Source: Pseudomonas sp. efr-133-TYG-5
Lineage (GTDB): Bacteria > Pseudomonadota > Gammaproteobacteria > Pseudomonadales > Pseudomonadaceae
DNA length: 64,000 nt
NCBI RefSeq assembly: GCF_030209175.1
Contig: NZ_JARVSM010000001.1
Location: 558,001 to 622,000, forward strand
Direction: 5' to 3'
A program made the position numbers and the translations under genes. Shown here one piece after another: positions 46,338 to 55,622 of this stretch. The notes beneath the pieces are model-generated. The model did not search any database. It had not been told where the DNA came from and was given only the letters and a program-made list of their open reading frames with translations. Numbering within the stretch: the first letter of the stretch is position 1; the number at the start of each line of letters is the position of its first letter.

Positions 46338-46817
46338 ATGTCTGTTGCCGCCGAAGTTCGTCCGCCATTGCCACCCTTCAACCGTGAATCGGCCATTGAA
46401 AAAGTCCGTCTGGCCGAAGACGGCTGGAATTCCCGCGACCCGCAGCGCGTGTCGTTGGCCTACACCCTCGACACCAAATGGCGCAACCGCGCCGAATTCG
46501 CCAACAACCGCGAGGAAGCCAAGGCCTTCCTGACCCGCAAATGGGCCAAGGAACTGGATTACCGTCTGATCAAAGAACTCTGGGCCTATTCCGACACCCG
46601 CATCGCCGTGCGCTACGCCTACGAATGGCACGACGATTCGGGAAACTGGTTCCGCTCCTACGGCAACGAAAACTGGGAGTTCGATGAAAACGGCCTGATG
46701 TTCCAGCGCTACGCCTGCATCAACGACATGCCGATCCAGGAAAGCGAACGCAAATTCCACTGGCCACTGGGCCGGCGCCCGGATGATCACCCGGGGCTGT
46801 CCGAACTCGGTCTGTAA
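46338..46817 (+). CDS. DUF1348 (SnoaL/NTF2-like) family protein
   Basis: Protein of 159 residues of the DUF1348 family, a cone-shaped NTF2/SnoaL-like fold. Landmarks are [24 protein letters not shown] and [19 protein letters not shown]. It has no known function; its pairing with a TetR regulator suggests a role in response to a small molecule. It has a GGGAG ribosome site nine bases before the ATG. Confidence 0.9.
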   Translation: MSVAAEVRPPLPPFNRESAIEKVRLAEDGWNSRDPQRVSLAYTLDTKWRNRAEFANNREEAKAFLTRKWAKELDYRLIKELWAYSDTRIAVRYAYEWHDDSGNWFRSYGNENWEFDENGLMFQRYACINDMPIQESERKFHWPLGRRPDDHPGLSELGL

Positions 46818-46850
46818 ATGCAGAATCCGTGGGATTTGTGATCCACATGA

Positions 46851-46884
46851 CCCTGTAGGAGCCGCCTCGGCAGCGCCTACGGGG
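46851..46884. terminator. Hairpin between the convergent DUF1348 and sfnG genes
   Basis: CCCTGTAGG pairs with CCTACGGGG around a G+C-rich loop that can itself fold (GCCGCCTCGGCAGCG). It ends with GTTT on the plus strand. It is probably a shared terminator-like element. Confidence 0.5.
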
Positions 46885-46895
46885 TTTAGTGGTGG

Positions 46896-47978
46896 TCAAG
46901 CGACGGCGGCCGTCTTTTCGGCCTCCAGCTCGCGCACCAACGGCAGCACGCGCTTGCCGAAGTACTCCACCTCTTCCTGGAAATGCAGGAACCCCGCCAG
47001 CACCAGATCCACGCCCACCGCTTTCAACGCGACGATGCGTTCGGCAATCTGCTGCGGCGTACCGATCAGGTTGGTCTTGAAGCCGTCGTTGTACTGCACC
47101 AGATCCTCGAACGTCGATTTCGCCCAGTTGCCCTCACCCTCCGGCGACGCCTTGCCGGCCTGTTTCGCGGCATCGCCGAAGGCATTCACCGCTTGCGGAT
47201 CGGCCTGCTCGATGATCTGCGCCAGCACGGCCCGCGCCTCTTCCTCGGTGTCCCGGGCGATGACAAAAGCGTTGACGCCGATTTTCACCGTGTGCCGGTT
47301 GGCCGCCGCCTTGCTGCGGATATCGTCGACCTGCGCCTTGATCCCTTCGACGCTGTTGCCGTTGGTGAAATACCAGTCCGATACCCGCGCCGCCATGTCC
47401 CGTGCCGCGCGTGAGCTGCCGCCCTGGAAGATTTCCGGCCGGCCCAGCGGTTTCGGCTTGAGGGTGTAATTGTCGAAACGGTAGAAGTCGCCGCGAAAGG
47501 TGAAGTTGTCCTGGCTCCAGATGCCGCGAAGCGAACGAATGAATTCCTCGGAACGGCGATAACGCTCGTCGTGTTCCAGCCAGTGCTCGCCAATGGCCTG
47601 GAACTCGCCCTTGAACCAGCCGCTGACGATGTTTACTGCGATCCGGCCGTTGGTGAGTTGATCGATGGTCGCCAATTGTTTGGCCGCCAGCGCGGGTTGC
47701 CAGGGGCCGGGCAGGATCGCCGCGATCACCTTGAGTTTGCGGGTGGCGGCCAGCAGGGCGTGACTGAACGCGACCGATTCATGCTGGAACTCGGCGCCAT
47801 AACCGGCGGTGAAGCGGATCTGGGTCAGGGCATATTCGAACCCCGCGTCCTCGGCGAGCTGCGCCAGTCTGCGGTTGTAGTCGATGCCCCAGTCGGTGCG
47901 CTGTTCGATCTTGCTGACCACCAGGCCGCCACTGACGTTCGGCACCCAGTAGGCGAATTTCACGGCTTGCTGACTCAT
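46896..47978 (-). CDS. sfnG: FMNH2-dependent dimethylsulfone monooxygenase SfnG
   Basis: Bacterial-luciferase-family monooxygenase of 360 residues. The N-terminus MSQQAVKFAYWVPNVSGGLV and the segment GPWQPALAAKQLATIDQL are characteristic of SfnG. It converts dimethylsulfone to methanesulfinate using reduced flavin from a partner reductase, in the use of dimethylsulfide-derived sulfur. The partner reductase and the sigma-54 activator SfnR are not encoded here, and I did not find a convincing -24/-12 site upstream. A TauE/SafE-like exporter gene is divergent from it. Confidence 0.93.
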   Translation of the reverse strand: MSQQAVKFAYWVPNVSGGLVVSKIEQRTDWGIDYNRRLAQLAEDAGFEYALTQIRFTAGYGAEFQHESVAFSHALLAATRKLKVIAAILPGPWQPALAAKQLATIDQLTNGRIAVNIVSGWFKGEFQAIGEHWLEHDERYRRSEEFIRSLRGIWSQDNFTFRGDFYRFDNYTLKPKPLGRPEIFQGGSSRAARDMAARVSDWYFTNGNSVEGIKAQVDDIRSKAAANRHTVKIGVNAFVIARDTEEEARAVLAQIIEQADPQAVNAFGDAAKQAGKASPEGEGNWAKSTFEDLVQYNDGFKTNLIGTPQQIAERIVALKAVGVDLVLAGFLHFQEEVEYFGKRVLPLVRELEAEKTAAVA

Positions 47979-48335
47979 TGGCGTGTCCTCGGGACATTGG
48001 GAAGGTCAATGGCTCAGAGCAGCAAGCGTGCCAGCGCCCAAAGGCCCGGTTTGATTGGGCTCAAGGCTGATGCTGCTGCCTTGCTGGAGGGTGATTTGTT
48101 GTCGAGGTGTTGGGTGGGCAACAGTTGAATAAGCGGTGCCTGGGCTGGCCTCAACGCTGGCAAGCAGCGCCTGCAGAGATCTCCAGTGAACACAAATTTT
48201 GCGAACGCACCGAAAACCAGTGGCAGCTGGCTTGCCAGCGATGAGGCTTTACGGGTCGCCGCAACATCTGGAAATGCGTAACATGTCAGCCCTTCCCCGC
48301 AGCCCTTCTGCGCCCTGCCGAAATAAGCCGATTCC
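47979..48335. other. Divergent intergenic region with a REP-like hairpin
   Basis: 357 bases without a credible gene. GTGGCAGCTGGCTTGCCAGC near 48220-48240 is the same palindrome as in the tandem array at 43877-44107, and the preceding bases GTGAACACAAATTTTGCGAAC recall the core of that array in degenerate form. Promoters for sfnG and the exporter gene should be here. Confidence 0.5.
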
Positions 48336-49115
48336 ATGCCTTTCGAACTCAGCGTTGACCTCACCACCCTGGCCATCCTGGCCCTCGTCGCTTTCATTGC
48401 CGGATTCATCGACGCCATCGCCGGCGGTGGCGGTCTGCTGACCACGCCGGCGTTGCTCACCGCCGGCCTGCCACCGCACCTGGTGCTGGGCACCAACAAA
48501 CTCAGTTCGACCTTCGGTTCGGCCACCGCCAGTTTTACCTTCTACCGGCGCAAGCTGTTTCATCCGAGGCAGTGGGTGCACGCGATTGTCGGCACGCTGG
48601 TCGGTGCCCTGAGCGGTGCCATCGTCGCCCATTACCTGCCAGCCGAATGGCTGAACAAGATGCTCCCGGTGATCGTGTTTGCCTGTGGCTTGTACCTGTT
48701 GTTCGGCGGCACGCCAAAAGCGCCGCTGGACAGCGACGCGCCGATCAAGAAGAAATGGCAATCGACCCAGGGCTTCAGCCTCGGTTTCTACGACGGCGTG
48801 GCGGGCCCCGGCACGGGCGCGTTCTGGACGGTCAGCAGCCTGCTGCTCTACCCGATCGACCTGGTCAAGGCCAGCGGCGTGGCGCGCAGCATGAACTTCG
48901 TCAGCAACATTGCGGCGCTGTCGGTGTTCGTGTTTTCCGGTCAGGTGGACTGGATCATCGGCCTGAGCATGGGCCTGTCGGTGATGGTCGGCGCCTTCTT
49001 TGGCGCGCGCACCGCGATCAGCGGCGGCGCCAAGTTCATTCGTCCGGTGTTCATCACCGTGGTCCTGGGATTGACCGTGCGCCTAGCCTGGCAGCACTGG
49101 TTCAGCGTGGCCTAA
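48336..49115 (+). CDS. TauE/SafE (TSUP) family anion exporter
   Basis: Membrane protein of 259 residues with about eight helices in two pseudo-repeats. The conserved [29 protein letters not shown] and [15 protein letters not shown] segments are typical of the family that exports sulfite, sulfoacetate or related anions. Next to sfnG, a role in exporting sulfite or sulfinates released from organosulfur compounds is possible but unproven. Its 3' end overlaps the convergent nudC gene by 33 bases. Confidence 0.9.
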   Translation: MPFELSVDLTTLAILALVAFIAGFIDAIAGGGGLLTTPALLTAGLPPHLVLGTNKLSSTFGSATASFTFYRRKLFHPRQWVHAIVGTLVGALSGAIVAHYLPAEWLNKMLPVIVFACGLYLLFGGTPKAPLDSDAPIKKKWQSTQGFSLGFYDGVAGPGTGAFWTVSSLLLYPIDLVKASGVARSMNFVSNIAALSVFVFSGQVDWIIGLSMGLSVMVGAFFGARTAISGGAKFIRPVFITVVLGLTVRLAWQHWFSVA

Positions 49116-49913
49116 GCGCCGCGCCACGTAGACATCGATCAGGTAACGGGCAATCGAGCGCGACGCCGGCAACGGCGGCAGCGCGTGCACGTTGAACCAC
49201 TGGGCGTCCTCGATCTCGTCTTCCTGACAGATGATCTCGCCGCCCGCGTACTCGGCGTGGAAACCCAGCATCATCGAATGCGGGAACGGCCAGCACTGGC
49301 TGCCCATGTACTGGATGTTCTTCACCTCGATACTGACCTCCTCGCGCACTTCGCGAATCAGGCAATCCTCCGCCGATTCGCCCGGCTCGGCGAACCCGGC
49401 CAGCGTGCTGTAGACACCGCTGACGAAACGCGGTGAGCGCGCCAGAAGCACCTCGTCGCCACGGGTGACCAGCACGATCATGCTCGGCGAAATGCGCGGA
49501 TAGCTGCGCAGGTCGCACGGCTGGCAATACATCGCCCGCTCGCGCGGCACCTGGCGCATGGCCTGGCCGCAATTGCCGCAGTAACGATGCTCGCGGGCCC
49601 AGGTGCCGATCTGTGCGGCATAGCCCAGCACCTTGTAGAGCGTGTGATCGCCCTCCAGCATGAACGCCCGCAGGCCTTTCCAGTTGCAACCCGGCACGTC
49701 GCTGGAGCTGTGCAATTCCAGCAGATACACCGGCTCGCCATCGAGATGGCCGATGCCGTGCTCGGCGAGGATCGACAAGTCCTGGCGCTTGAGCCATTCA
49801 CGCGGGAACAGCGCGCCGTTGTCATCGAACAGAAAGCCTTCGGGGCTGCGCGCCACGGCCCAGCCGCCGGGTTGATCGGTGTCCAGTACTGCAGTGGTCC
49901 AGCGAGCTGTCAT
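49083..49913 (-). CDS. nudC: NAD(H)/NADH pyrophosphatase NudC
   Basis: Nudix hydrolase of 276 residues. A zinc ribbon is formed by CGNCGQAM and [11 protein letters not shown]. The Nudix box is [20 protein letters not shown] plus V, and the NudC-specific tail [11 protein letters not shown] follows it. It hydrolyses NADH and removes NAD caps from RNA. The stop lies inside the end of the exporter gene (33-base convergent overlap), and the crotonase gene upstream ends 6 bases before its start, so the two minus-strand genes are probably co-transcribed. Confidence 0.95.
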   Translation of the reverse strand: MTARWTTAVLDTDQPGGWAVARSPEGFLFDDNGALFPREWLKRQDLSILAEHGIGHLDGEPVYLLELHSSSDVPGCNWKGLRAFMLEGDHTLYKVLGYAAQIGTWAREHRYCGNCGQAMRQVPRERAMYCQPCDLRSYPRISPSMIVLVTRGDEVLLARSPRFVSGVYSTLAGFAEPGESAEDCLIREVREEVSIEVKNIQYMGSQCWPFPHSMMLGFHAEYAGGEIICQEDEIEDAQWFNVHALPPLPASRSIARYLIDVYVARRLGHAEPVLPG

Positions 49914-49919
49914 GGTTTC

Positions 49920-50732
49920 TCAATCCACAAATTCGGGTTTCTGTTTGCTCATATGGGCGGCCATGGCCACGCGCAAGTCGGTGGATTGCAACATGGCGGC
50001 GTTCCAGGTGGCAACGTACTCCAGACCGTCGTCGATGCGATGGTCACGCATGTAGCTGATCATTTCCTTGGTGCCGGTCACCGCGATCGGCGACTTGCCG
50101 GCGATTTCCCGGGCAATCTCCAGCACGCCTTCGAGCAGGCTGTCCTTGTCGCTGTAGACCCGATTGACCAGGCCGATGCTGCGCGCTTCTTCGGCGCCGA
50201 AGGTGCGCCCGGTGTAAGCCAGCTCCCGCAGCATGCCGTCACCGATGATCCGTGGCAACCGTTGCAGGGTGCCGACGTCGGCGGCCATGCCGATATCGAT
50301 TTCCTTGATCGAGAATTGCGCGTCTTCGGCGGCGTAGCGCATGTCGCAGGCGGCAATCAGGTCGATCGCACCCCCCAGGCAATAGCCCTGGATCGCCGCC
50401 AGCACCGGTTTGCGGCAGTTGTCGACGGCATTGAACGAGGCTTGCAGGGTGAGGATCTTGCGCCGCAGCAGGCGCGCATTGCGGCCGACGTCCTTGCCCA
50501 GTTCGTTGGCCACGCCGGCGAGCATCATCAGGTCGATACCGGAGGAAAAATGTTTGCCGGCTCCGCTGAGCACCACCACGCGCACTTCATCGGTATCGTC
50601 GATCCACTGGAATACCTCGACGATCTCGCTCCAGAATGCAGCGTTCATCGAGTTGATCTTTTCCGGGCGATTGATCTGCACATGGGCGATGTTGTCAGCC
50701 AGTTCGACGCTGAAGGCGGTGTATTGAGTCAT
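49920..50732 (-). CDS. Crotonase family, delta3,5-delta2,4-dienoyl-CoA isomerase-like
   Basis: Crotonase-fold enzyme of 270 residues. The segment SIKEIDIGMAADVGTLQRLP matches the dienoyl-CoA isomerase (ECH1) active-site region, in which the glutamate and the aspartate of AADVG act as acid/base residues; HFSSGIDLMMLA is the oxyanion segment. It would shift double bonds of 3,5-dienoyl-CoA so that unsaturated fatty acids can enter beta-oxidation. It is upstream of nudC with a 6-base gap. A generic enoyl-CoA hydratase label would be less precise. Confidence 0.9.
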   Translation of the reverse strand: MTQYTAFSVELADNIAHVQINRPEKINSMNAAFWSEIVEVFQWIDDTDEVRVVVLSGAGKHFSSGIDLMMLAGVANELGKDVGRNARLLRRKILTLQASFNAVDNCRKPVLAAIQGYCLGGAIDLIAACDMRYAAEDAQFSIKEIDIGMAADVGTLQRLPRIIGDGMLRELAYTGRTFGAEEARSIGLVNRVYSDKDSLLEGVLEIAREIAGKSPIAVTGTKEMISYMRDHRIDDGLEYVATWNAAMLQSTDLRVAMAAHMSKQKPEFVD

Positions 50733-50835
50733 GGCGCAGATCCTTTACCGGGGCAGAAAATGAGGCCTGAACTATAACAAGGCCCCGGGGCGATGGTTCG
50801 GCCAAATGCGGGACTGTCAGGAGCCCCGCGCAGCC

Positions 50836-51609
50836 TCAACTGTTCTTCACCGCGACAAACGCTGCTGTCTCATAGGGCACCGTCACCACGTCCCGGTCGC
50901 GCAGATCAGGCTCGCTGGCAATCAACTGCCGAATCTGCTCATCGACCAGCGCCCGCTGCGCATCCGGCAACGCGGCGATAAAACTGGTGGAGCGCACCCG
51001 GTTGAAAATCACGTCTTCCGCTGACCCGCTGTGACCGTGGTGGAAGTGCTGCGCCTGCAGAGGACCGAACGCCGGATGCGGAAACGCCTGGCGCCACGCC
51101 CCGGTGTAGTAGCGCGGGGTGTCGCCTTGCAGCGCATTGACGATGGCGTCGAGTTTCGGCACCCAGCTCACCGTCGTGTCGCGCAGGTTCCAGATCAGCC
51201 CGAGCTTGCCGCCAGGCTTGAGCACCCGGGCGATCTCGTCGAGCGACTCGCGCGTGGCAAACCAGTGAAACGCCTGGGCGCAGACCACCGCATCCACCGA
51301 AGCATCCGGCAGCGGCAGATCGCTGGCGGTGCCGCTGACGGCCAGGACCGCGGGCCACTGTTCCGCGAGCCTGGCGAGCATCTGCGGCACCGGTTCCACG
51401 GCAATCACCTGGGCCCCGGTCGCCACGAGCCGAGCGGTGAACTTGCCAGTGCCGGCGCCGAGGTCGATCACGGTCTTGTGGTGGTCCAGACCGAGCGTCG
51501 TGGCCAGCCATTCGCTGACTGGCGGCGGGTAGTCCGGCCGGCCTTTGACGTAGGTGTCGGCGGCGGTTCTGTAGCCGGCGGCAGCCGAGTGATGAAGCGA
51601 GTCTTTCAT
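50836..51609 (-). CDS. Class I SAM-dependent methyltransferase
   Basis: Methyltransferase of 257 residues (UbiE/SmtA-like Methyltransf_11 type). The SAM-binding glycine loop is VIDLGAGTGKFTARL near residue 46, the acidic post-II residue is in VIAVEP, and the FHWF segment follows motif IV. The start at 51609 has GGAG eight bases upstream; a longer frame to 51687 is unlikely. The acceptor substrate cannot be read. It has no tight neighbours. Confidence 0.9.
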   Translation of the reverse strand: MKDSLHHSAAAGYRTAADTYVKGRPDYPPPVSEWLATTLGLDHHKTVIDLGAGTGKFTARLVATGAQVIAVEPVPQMLARLAEQWPAVLAVSGTASDLPLPDASVDAVVCAQAFHWFATRESLDEIARVLKPGGKLGLIWNLRDTTVSWVPKLDAIVNALQGDTPRYYTGAWRQAFPHPAFGPLQAQHFHHGHSGSAEDVIFNRVRSTSFIAALPDAQRALVDEQIRQLIASEPDLRDRDVVTVPYETAAFVAVKNS

Positions 51610-51753
51610 GGCAGAACTCCAGAGCGACGACGGGCGCCAACGAGCATAGCCGGCAAAATTGAGCTTTCCTTGAATGGTGCCTGACAAAGCAATGAATAAA
51701 TGTTCACCCTCAGGTGTTCAAAACAATACGCAACCCACTGTGGAGCCTTGCCC

Positions 51754-52287
51754 ATGACTATCCGTTCCGTTATGTTCGCCGCCCCGTTGCTGCTGGCCGC
51801 GGTTCTGTCCAGTCCCCTGGCCCTGGGCCATGGCGATGAAGACGAGCCCGTCCAGAAGCCGAACTGCCCCAAAGGCCAGGTGTTCGATAGCAAGACGCAG
51901 AAGTGCGTGCTGCAGACCAGTCGCCTGGTGCCGGATGCCGATCGTACCGATTACGCCTATCGCCTGGCGAAGGCCGGCCGTTACGAAGAAGCCCTGGCCC
52001 TGCTCGACACGCTGCAACAACCGAATACCGCCAAGGCCCTGAACTATCGCGGCTACGCCACGCGCAAGCTCGGCCGCACCGACGAGGGCATCGGCTACTA
52101 CCTGCAATCGGTCAAGCTCGATCCGCAGTACGCGCAAGTCCGTGAATACCTGGGCGAAGCCTATGTGATCAAGGGCCGCGTCGATCTGGCGCAGGAACAG
52201 TTGCAACACATCAAGTCGATCTGCGGTACATCCTGCGAGGAATACCGGGACCTGGCGCAAGCAATCAACGATTCAGCGAAAACCTGA
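51754..52287 (+). CDS. Exported TPR protein upstream of an ECF sigma factor
   Basis: Periplasmic protein of 177 residues. A Sec signal peptide (MTIRSVMFAAPLLLAAVLSSPLALG) is followed by a short acidic stretch, a two-cysteine knot-like segment CPKGQVFDSKTQKC, and about three tetratricopeptide-like repeats (DYAYRLAKAGRYEEALALL; ALNYRGYATRKLGRTDEGIGYY; AQVREYLGEAYVIKGRVDLA). A second cysteine pair is in ICGTSCEE. It starts with a GGAG ribosome site, and the sigma factor gene follows after 14 bases, so it may sense or report an envelope signal to that sigma system. Confidence 0.88.
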   Translation: MTIRSVMFAAPLLLAAVLSSPLALGHGDEDEPVQKPNCPKGQVFDSKTQKCVLQTSRLVPDADRTDYAYRLAKAGRYEEALALLDTLQQPNTAKALNYRGYATRKLGRTDEGIGYYLQSVKLDPQYAQVREYLGEAYVIKGRVDLAQEQLQHIKSICGTSCEEYRDLAQAINDSAKT

Positions 52288-52301
52288 CACTGACAACAGC
52301 G

Positions 52302-52838
52302 GTGACCATCATTTTCAGCGAACAGGCCTTCCGGGCCGAGCTCAGCCAACACCTTGCGAGCCTGTGGCGCTACGGCCTGCTGCTGTCGCGCAACCGCCAT
52401 GTCGCCGAGGATCTGGTGCAGGCCACCTGCGTGCGCGCACTGGAGCGCGCCAGCCAGTACGTGGCCGGCACCCGCATGGATCGCTGGCTGCTGAGCATTC
52501 TGCATTCGATCTGGCTCAATGAAGTGCGCGCCCGCCAGGTGCGTCAGGGCCAGGGCGTGGTCGATGCCGACGGTCAATTGGCGTTCGATGGCGAATACGC
52601 CGCGCAGACCCACGTCATGGCCGCGCAGGTGATCCGCCGCGTGGACGCGCTGCCGCAAGCCCAGCGTGAAACCGTGTACCTGGCCTATGTCGAAGGGCTG
52701 TCCTATCGCGAAGTGGCGGATATCCTGCAAGTGCCGATCGGCACCGTCATGAGCCGCCTGGCCACCGCCCGCCTGAAACTGGCCGAGTACCCGCCCCTGC
52801 AAGCGGTGCCGAAACCCACCGCAGGAGATCCGCAATGA
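52302..52838 (+). CDS. ECF-type RNA polymerase sigma factor
   Basis: Sigma-70 family protein of 178 residues with only regions 2 and 4. Region 2 is visible in HVAEDLVQATCVRALERA and WLLSILHSIWLNEVR, and the region 4 helix-turn-helix in LSYREVADILQVPIGTVMSRLATAR. The start is GTG at 52302, with no strong ribosome site, suggesting dependence on translation of the upstream TPR gene. It overlaps the anti-sigma gene by 4 bases, the usual arrangement for stoichiometric control. Confidence 0.92.
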   Translation: MTIIFSEQAFRAELSQHLASLWRYGLLLSRNRHVAEDLVQATCVRALERASQYVAGTRMDRWLLSILHSIWLNEVRARQVRQGQGVVDADGQLAFDGEYAAQTHVMAAQVIRRVDALPQAQRETVYLAYVEGLSYREVADILQVPIGTVMSRLATARLKLAEYPPLQAVPKPTAGDPQ

Positions 52839-53593
52839 ACGCGCCTTCGGACGAGCAACTGGTGGCGTACCTGGACAATGAACTGGATGGCGAACAACGC
52901 AGCCAGCTCGAAAGCGCCATCGCCGAGGATCCGCTGCTCAGTCTGCGCGTGCAGTGGCTGCGGCGCAGCAGCCTGCCGTTTCCGGCAGCCTACGATGAAC
53001 TGGCACTGCAGGCGCCGCTCGATCGCCTGCAGGCGCGCCTCGATACGGCACCGTCGCCGGTGCGTCCGGGGTTGAGTCGCCGCGGGTTCATCGCCGCCGG
53101 CGCCGCTGCCCTGGTGGTGAGCGGCGTAGCGGCCGACCGAGTGTTTCTCGGCTGGCAGCTGCGGCAAGCGCACAACTGGCGGGCACGGGTCGGCGATTAC
53201 ATGGCGCTCTACGTGCCGCAGACCCTCGATCACCTGCCGACCGACGAAGCCTCGCACCGGGCGCAGTTGCGCACGATTGACGCGCGACTGGGGCTCAACC
53301 TCTCCACCGCGATGCTGAAACTGCCCGGTGCCGAGCTCAAGCGCGCGCAGATGCTCGAATACGATGGCGTGCCGATTGCCCAGATGACCTTTCTCGATTC
53401 GCAGCACGGCCCGCTGGCACTGTGCGTCACGCGCTCCAACAGCGGCAGCCTGGCGCTGGCCCACGAGCGGCGCCACGCGCTGAACGTGGTCTACTGGACC
53501 GAGCGCGAACACGCCTGGATGCTGATCGGCCACAACCCGCCGGCAGCGCTGGAAGAACTGGCGCAGCGCCTGCGAGAGCGTCTGAGCGCGTAA
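52835..53593 (+). CDS. Anti-sigma factor with twin-arginine-like membrane segment
   Basis: Protein of 252 residues. The cytoplasmic N-terminal part (about 1-78) has the anti-sigma start SDEQLVAYLDNELDGEQ. A single hydrophobic segment at about 85-100 is preceded by the twin-arginine-like motif SRRGF (81-85), and the remainder (about 105-252) would be periplasmic. It presumably holds the co-encoded ECF factor until a periplasmic signal arrives. Translationally coupled to the sigma gene by ATGA overlap. Confidence 0.9.
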   Translation: MNAPSDEQLVAYLDNELDGEQRSQLESAIAEDPLLSLRVQWLRRSSLPFPAAYDELALQAPLDRLQARLDTAPSPVRPGLSRRGFIAAGAAALVVSGVAADRVFLGWQLRQAHNWRARVGDYMALYVPQTLDHLPTDEASHRAQLRTIDARLGLNLSTAMLKLPGAELKRAQMLEYDGVPIAQMTFLDSQHGPLALCVTRSNSGSLALAHERRHALNVVYWTEREHAWMLIGHNPPAALEELAQRLRERLSA

Positions 53594-53635
53594 GCCACTA
53601 TGCTTGGCGAGTGATTATCCAAGGAGGAAAACCTG

Positions 53636-54262
53636 ATGCAGATTGCACCCCACGCAGCCCTGCTGGTCATCGACGTGCAGAACGACTTCACCCCCGGCGG
53701 CCAGTTGGCCGTGCCCGAGGGCGACCTGATCGTGCCGTTGATCAATCGCCTGAGCAGCCTGTTCAAGCAAGTCATCGTCGCCCAGGACTGGCACCCGGCC
53801 GGACATGCCTCGTTCGCGTCCAGCCACCCTGGGCGCAAGCCCTATGACGTGATCCAGTTGCCGTACGGCGAGCAGACCCTGTGGCCGGATCACTGCGTGC
53901 AGGCCACACCCGGCGCCGAGTTTCATGCGGGGTTGGACCTGCCCCACGCGCAGTTGATTATCCGCAAGGGCTGCAACCCGGACATCGACAGTTATTCGGC
54001 GTTTCTCGAAGCCGACCGTGCCACCACGACGGGGCTGGCCGGCTACCTCAAGGAGCGCGGCATCGACACGGTGTACATGGTCGGCCTGGCCCTGGATTTC
54101 TGCGTGATGTTTTCCGCGCTGGATGCGCGGGCGGCAGGCTTCAACGCCATCGTGGTCACCGATGCCTGCCGCGCAATCGACCTGAACGGCTCGCTGGCGG
54201 CGGCGATCGAGCGGATGCAGGTCGCTGGGGTGCAGTTGATCCCGTCGAGCGAACTGATCTGA
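53636..54262 (+). CDS. pncA: Nicotinamidase PncA
   Basis: Isochorismatase-fold amidohydrolase of 208 residues. The catalytic triad is visible as D13 (LLVIDVQNDFTPGG), K111 (IIRKGCN) and C156 (ALDFCVMFSALDA), and the metal-binding region is DWHPAGHASFASSHPG. It hydrolyses nicotinamide to nicotinate in the NAD salvage route. It has an AGGAGG ribosome site eight bases before the ATG and is 42 bases after the anti-sigma gene, probably independent of it in function. Confidence 0.95.
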   Translation: MQIAPHAALLVIDVQNDFTPGGQLAVPEGDLIVPLINRLSSLFKQVIVAQDWHPAGHASFASSHPGRKPYDVIQLPYGEQTLWPDHCVQATPGAEFHAGLDLPHAQLIIRKGCNPDIDSYSAFLEADRATTTGLAGYLKERGIDTVYMVGLALDFCVMFSALDARAAGFNAIVVTDACRAIDLNGSLAAAIERMQVAGVQLIPSSELI

Positions 54263-54316
54263 TCCCACCCCTGCGGGCCTTGTGGCGAGCGCTTGCGCCC
54301 TCGTCACGGTCCGGGC

Positions 54317-55618
54317 TCAGCTTGGCGTCGGCAGCCACAGGCGGAACCGCGCGCCGCCCAGCGGCGATGCCTCCACGGTCAGCGTGCCACCCTGTGCTTC
54401 CAGTGCCCGCCGGCTGATCGCCAGGCCCAGGCCGAAGCCGCCGGTGGCCCGGTCACGGCTGCGATCGAGACGGTAGAACGGCTCGAAAATCCGCTCGCGC
54501 TCGTCCTCGGGAATCCCGATGCCATCGTCGTCGACCCAGATTTCACAACCCTTGGGGCACACCTGCACCCCAACCTGGATGCGCTTTTCGCAGTAGCGCA
54601 TGGCATTGCGCAACAGGTTCTGCAAGGCCCGCGCAGTCAGGCGCGGGTCAAGGGCGAAGCGTTCGAGCTGCCCGTGCAGCAGCACGTCGATGACCACTTC
54701 CGGGGACTCCTGCTCGTCATCGACGCTGCCGAGAATGCTGTCGATGAACTCGTCCAGCGACACCTCGACCTGTTCCGGCAACTGCGCCGGATTCTGCAGA
54801 CGGCTGTAGGACAGCAGTTCCAGCACCAGTTCGTCGAGCTCGCGAATGTGCGCCACCAGCCCTTGCAGGCGCTCGCGGCTGGCGGCGGGCAGATCGTCGG
54901 ACAGCGCCAGGGCCAGGCCGAAATCCAGACGGGTCAACGGCGTGCGCAATTCGTGGGACACCGCGTTGAGCAGATCGCGCTGCTGGTTGAGCAGGTTTTC
55001 GATATCGCCGGCCATGGTGTCGAACACATTGGCCAGGCTGCCGATGTTCGAACTCGGTGCAATCTGCGTGCGCTCGCTCAGATGCCCTTTGCCGAAACGC
55101 TCGGCGGTGCCCTTGAGGCGCTCCAGATCGCGCCAGTGCGGGCGCAACCAGAGCAACAGGCAGGCCAGCAGCGTCGCGCCGATCAGCACGTTGATGCTCC
55201 AGTACAGCAGGTTGACGTCCATCGGGTCCGGTGGCACGACCATCTGCACCACGGTTTCGTCGTTCAGCGGTGTCACCGCCAGGGTGCGCCAGCCCCAATC
55301 GCCGATGCGTACGACGTTTTCACCATGACGCAGACGTTCGCGCTCCGGCTCGGTGAAATCGACATCATCGATCCGCGCCAGGACGATGTGCAGCGGCTGG
55401 AAATCCTTGTCCATCGACGCCGCCAGCGCCGGCCACTGCTCGGGCGGCACCGCGCGAAACTGCTTGGTGATCAGCGATTGCAGGCCGCGGGAATAATCCA
55501 GGTTGTAGGTGACAAAACGCTCGCGGAAGGCCATGACCACCAGATCCGGGACCAGATAGATCGCCGCACTGTAGGAGACGATCGTCACCAGATACAGGCG
55601 AAACAGGATTCTGAACAT
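54317..55618 (-). CDS. RstB-like sensor histidine kinase
   Basis: Membrane kinase of 433 residues. The first helix is at about 5-25, then a periplasmic domain of about 110 residues, a second helix at about 140-158, a HAMP domain starting WLRPHWRDLERLKGTAERFG, the phospho-acceptor H222 in NAVSHELRTPLTR, and an ATPase domain with NLLRNAMRYC, DDDGIGIP and GGFGLGLAIS. The WxRPHW HAMP start is shared with E. coli RstB. The start at 55618 is 4 bases after the regulator stop. The pair is divergent from an RND pump, which it may regulate. Confidence 0.92.
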   Translation of the reverse strand: MFRILFRLYLVTIVSYSAAIYLVPDLVVMAFRERFVTYNLDYSRGLQSLITKQFRAVPPEQWPALAASMDKDFQPLHIVLARIDDVDFTEPERERLRHGENVVRIGDWGWRTLAVTPLNDETVVQMVVPPDPMDVNLLYWSINVLIGATLLACLLLWLRPHWRDLERLKGTAERFGKGHLSERTQIAPSSNIGSLANVFDTMAGDIENLLNQQRDLLNAVSHELRTPLTRLDFGLALALSDDLPAASRERLQGLVAHIRELDELVLELLSYSRLQNPAQLPEQVEVSLDEFIDSILGSVDDEQESPEVVIDVLLHGQLERFALDPRLTARALQNLLRNAMRYCEKRIQVGVQVCPKGCEIWVDDDGIGIPEDERERIFEPFYRLDRSRDRATGGFGLGLAISRRALEAQGGTLTVEASPLGGARFRLWLPTPS

Positions 55619-55622
55619 CCGC

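Noticed and set aside
48000..48060. Sigma-54 site for sfnG
   Set aside because: GCAAGCGTGCCA on the plus strand contains both half-motifs in the right order for the minus strand, but the spacing is three bases too short.
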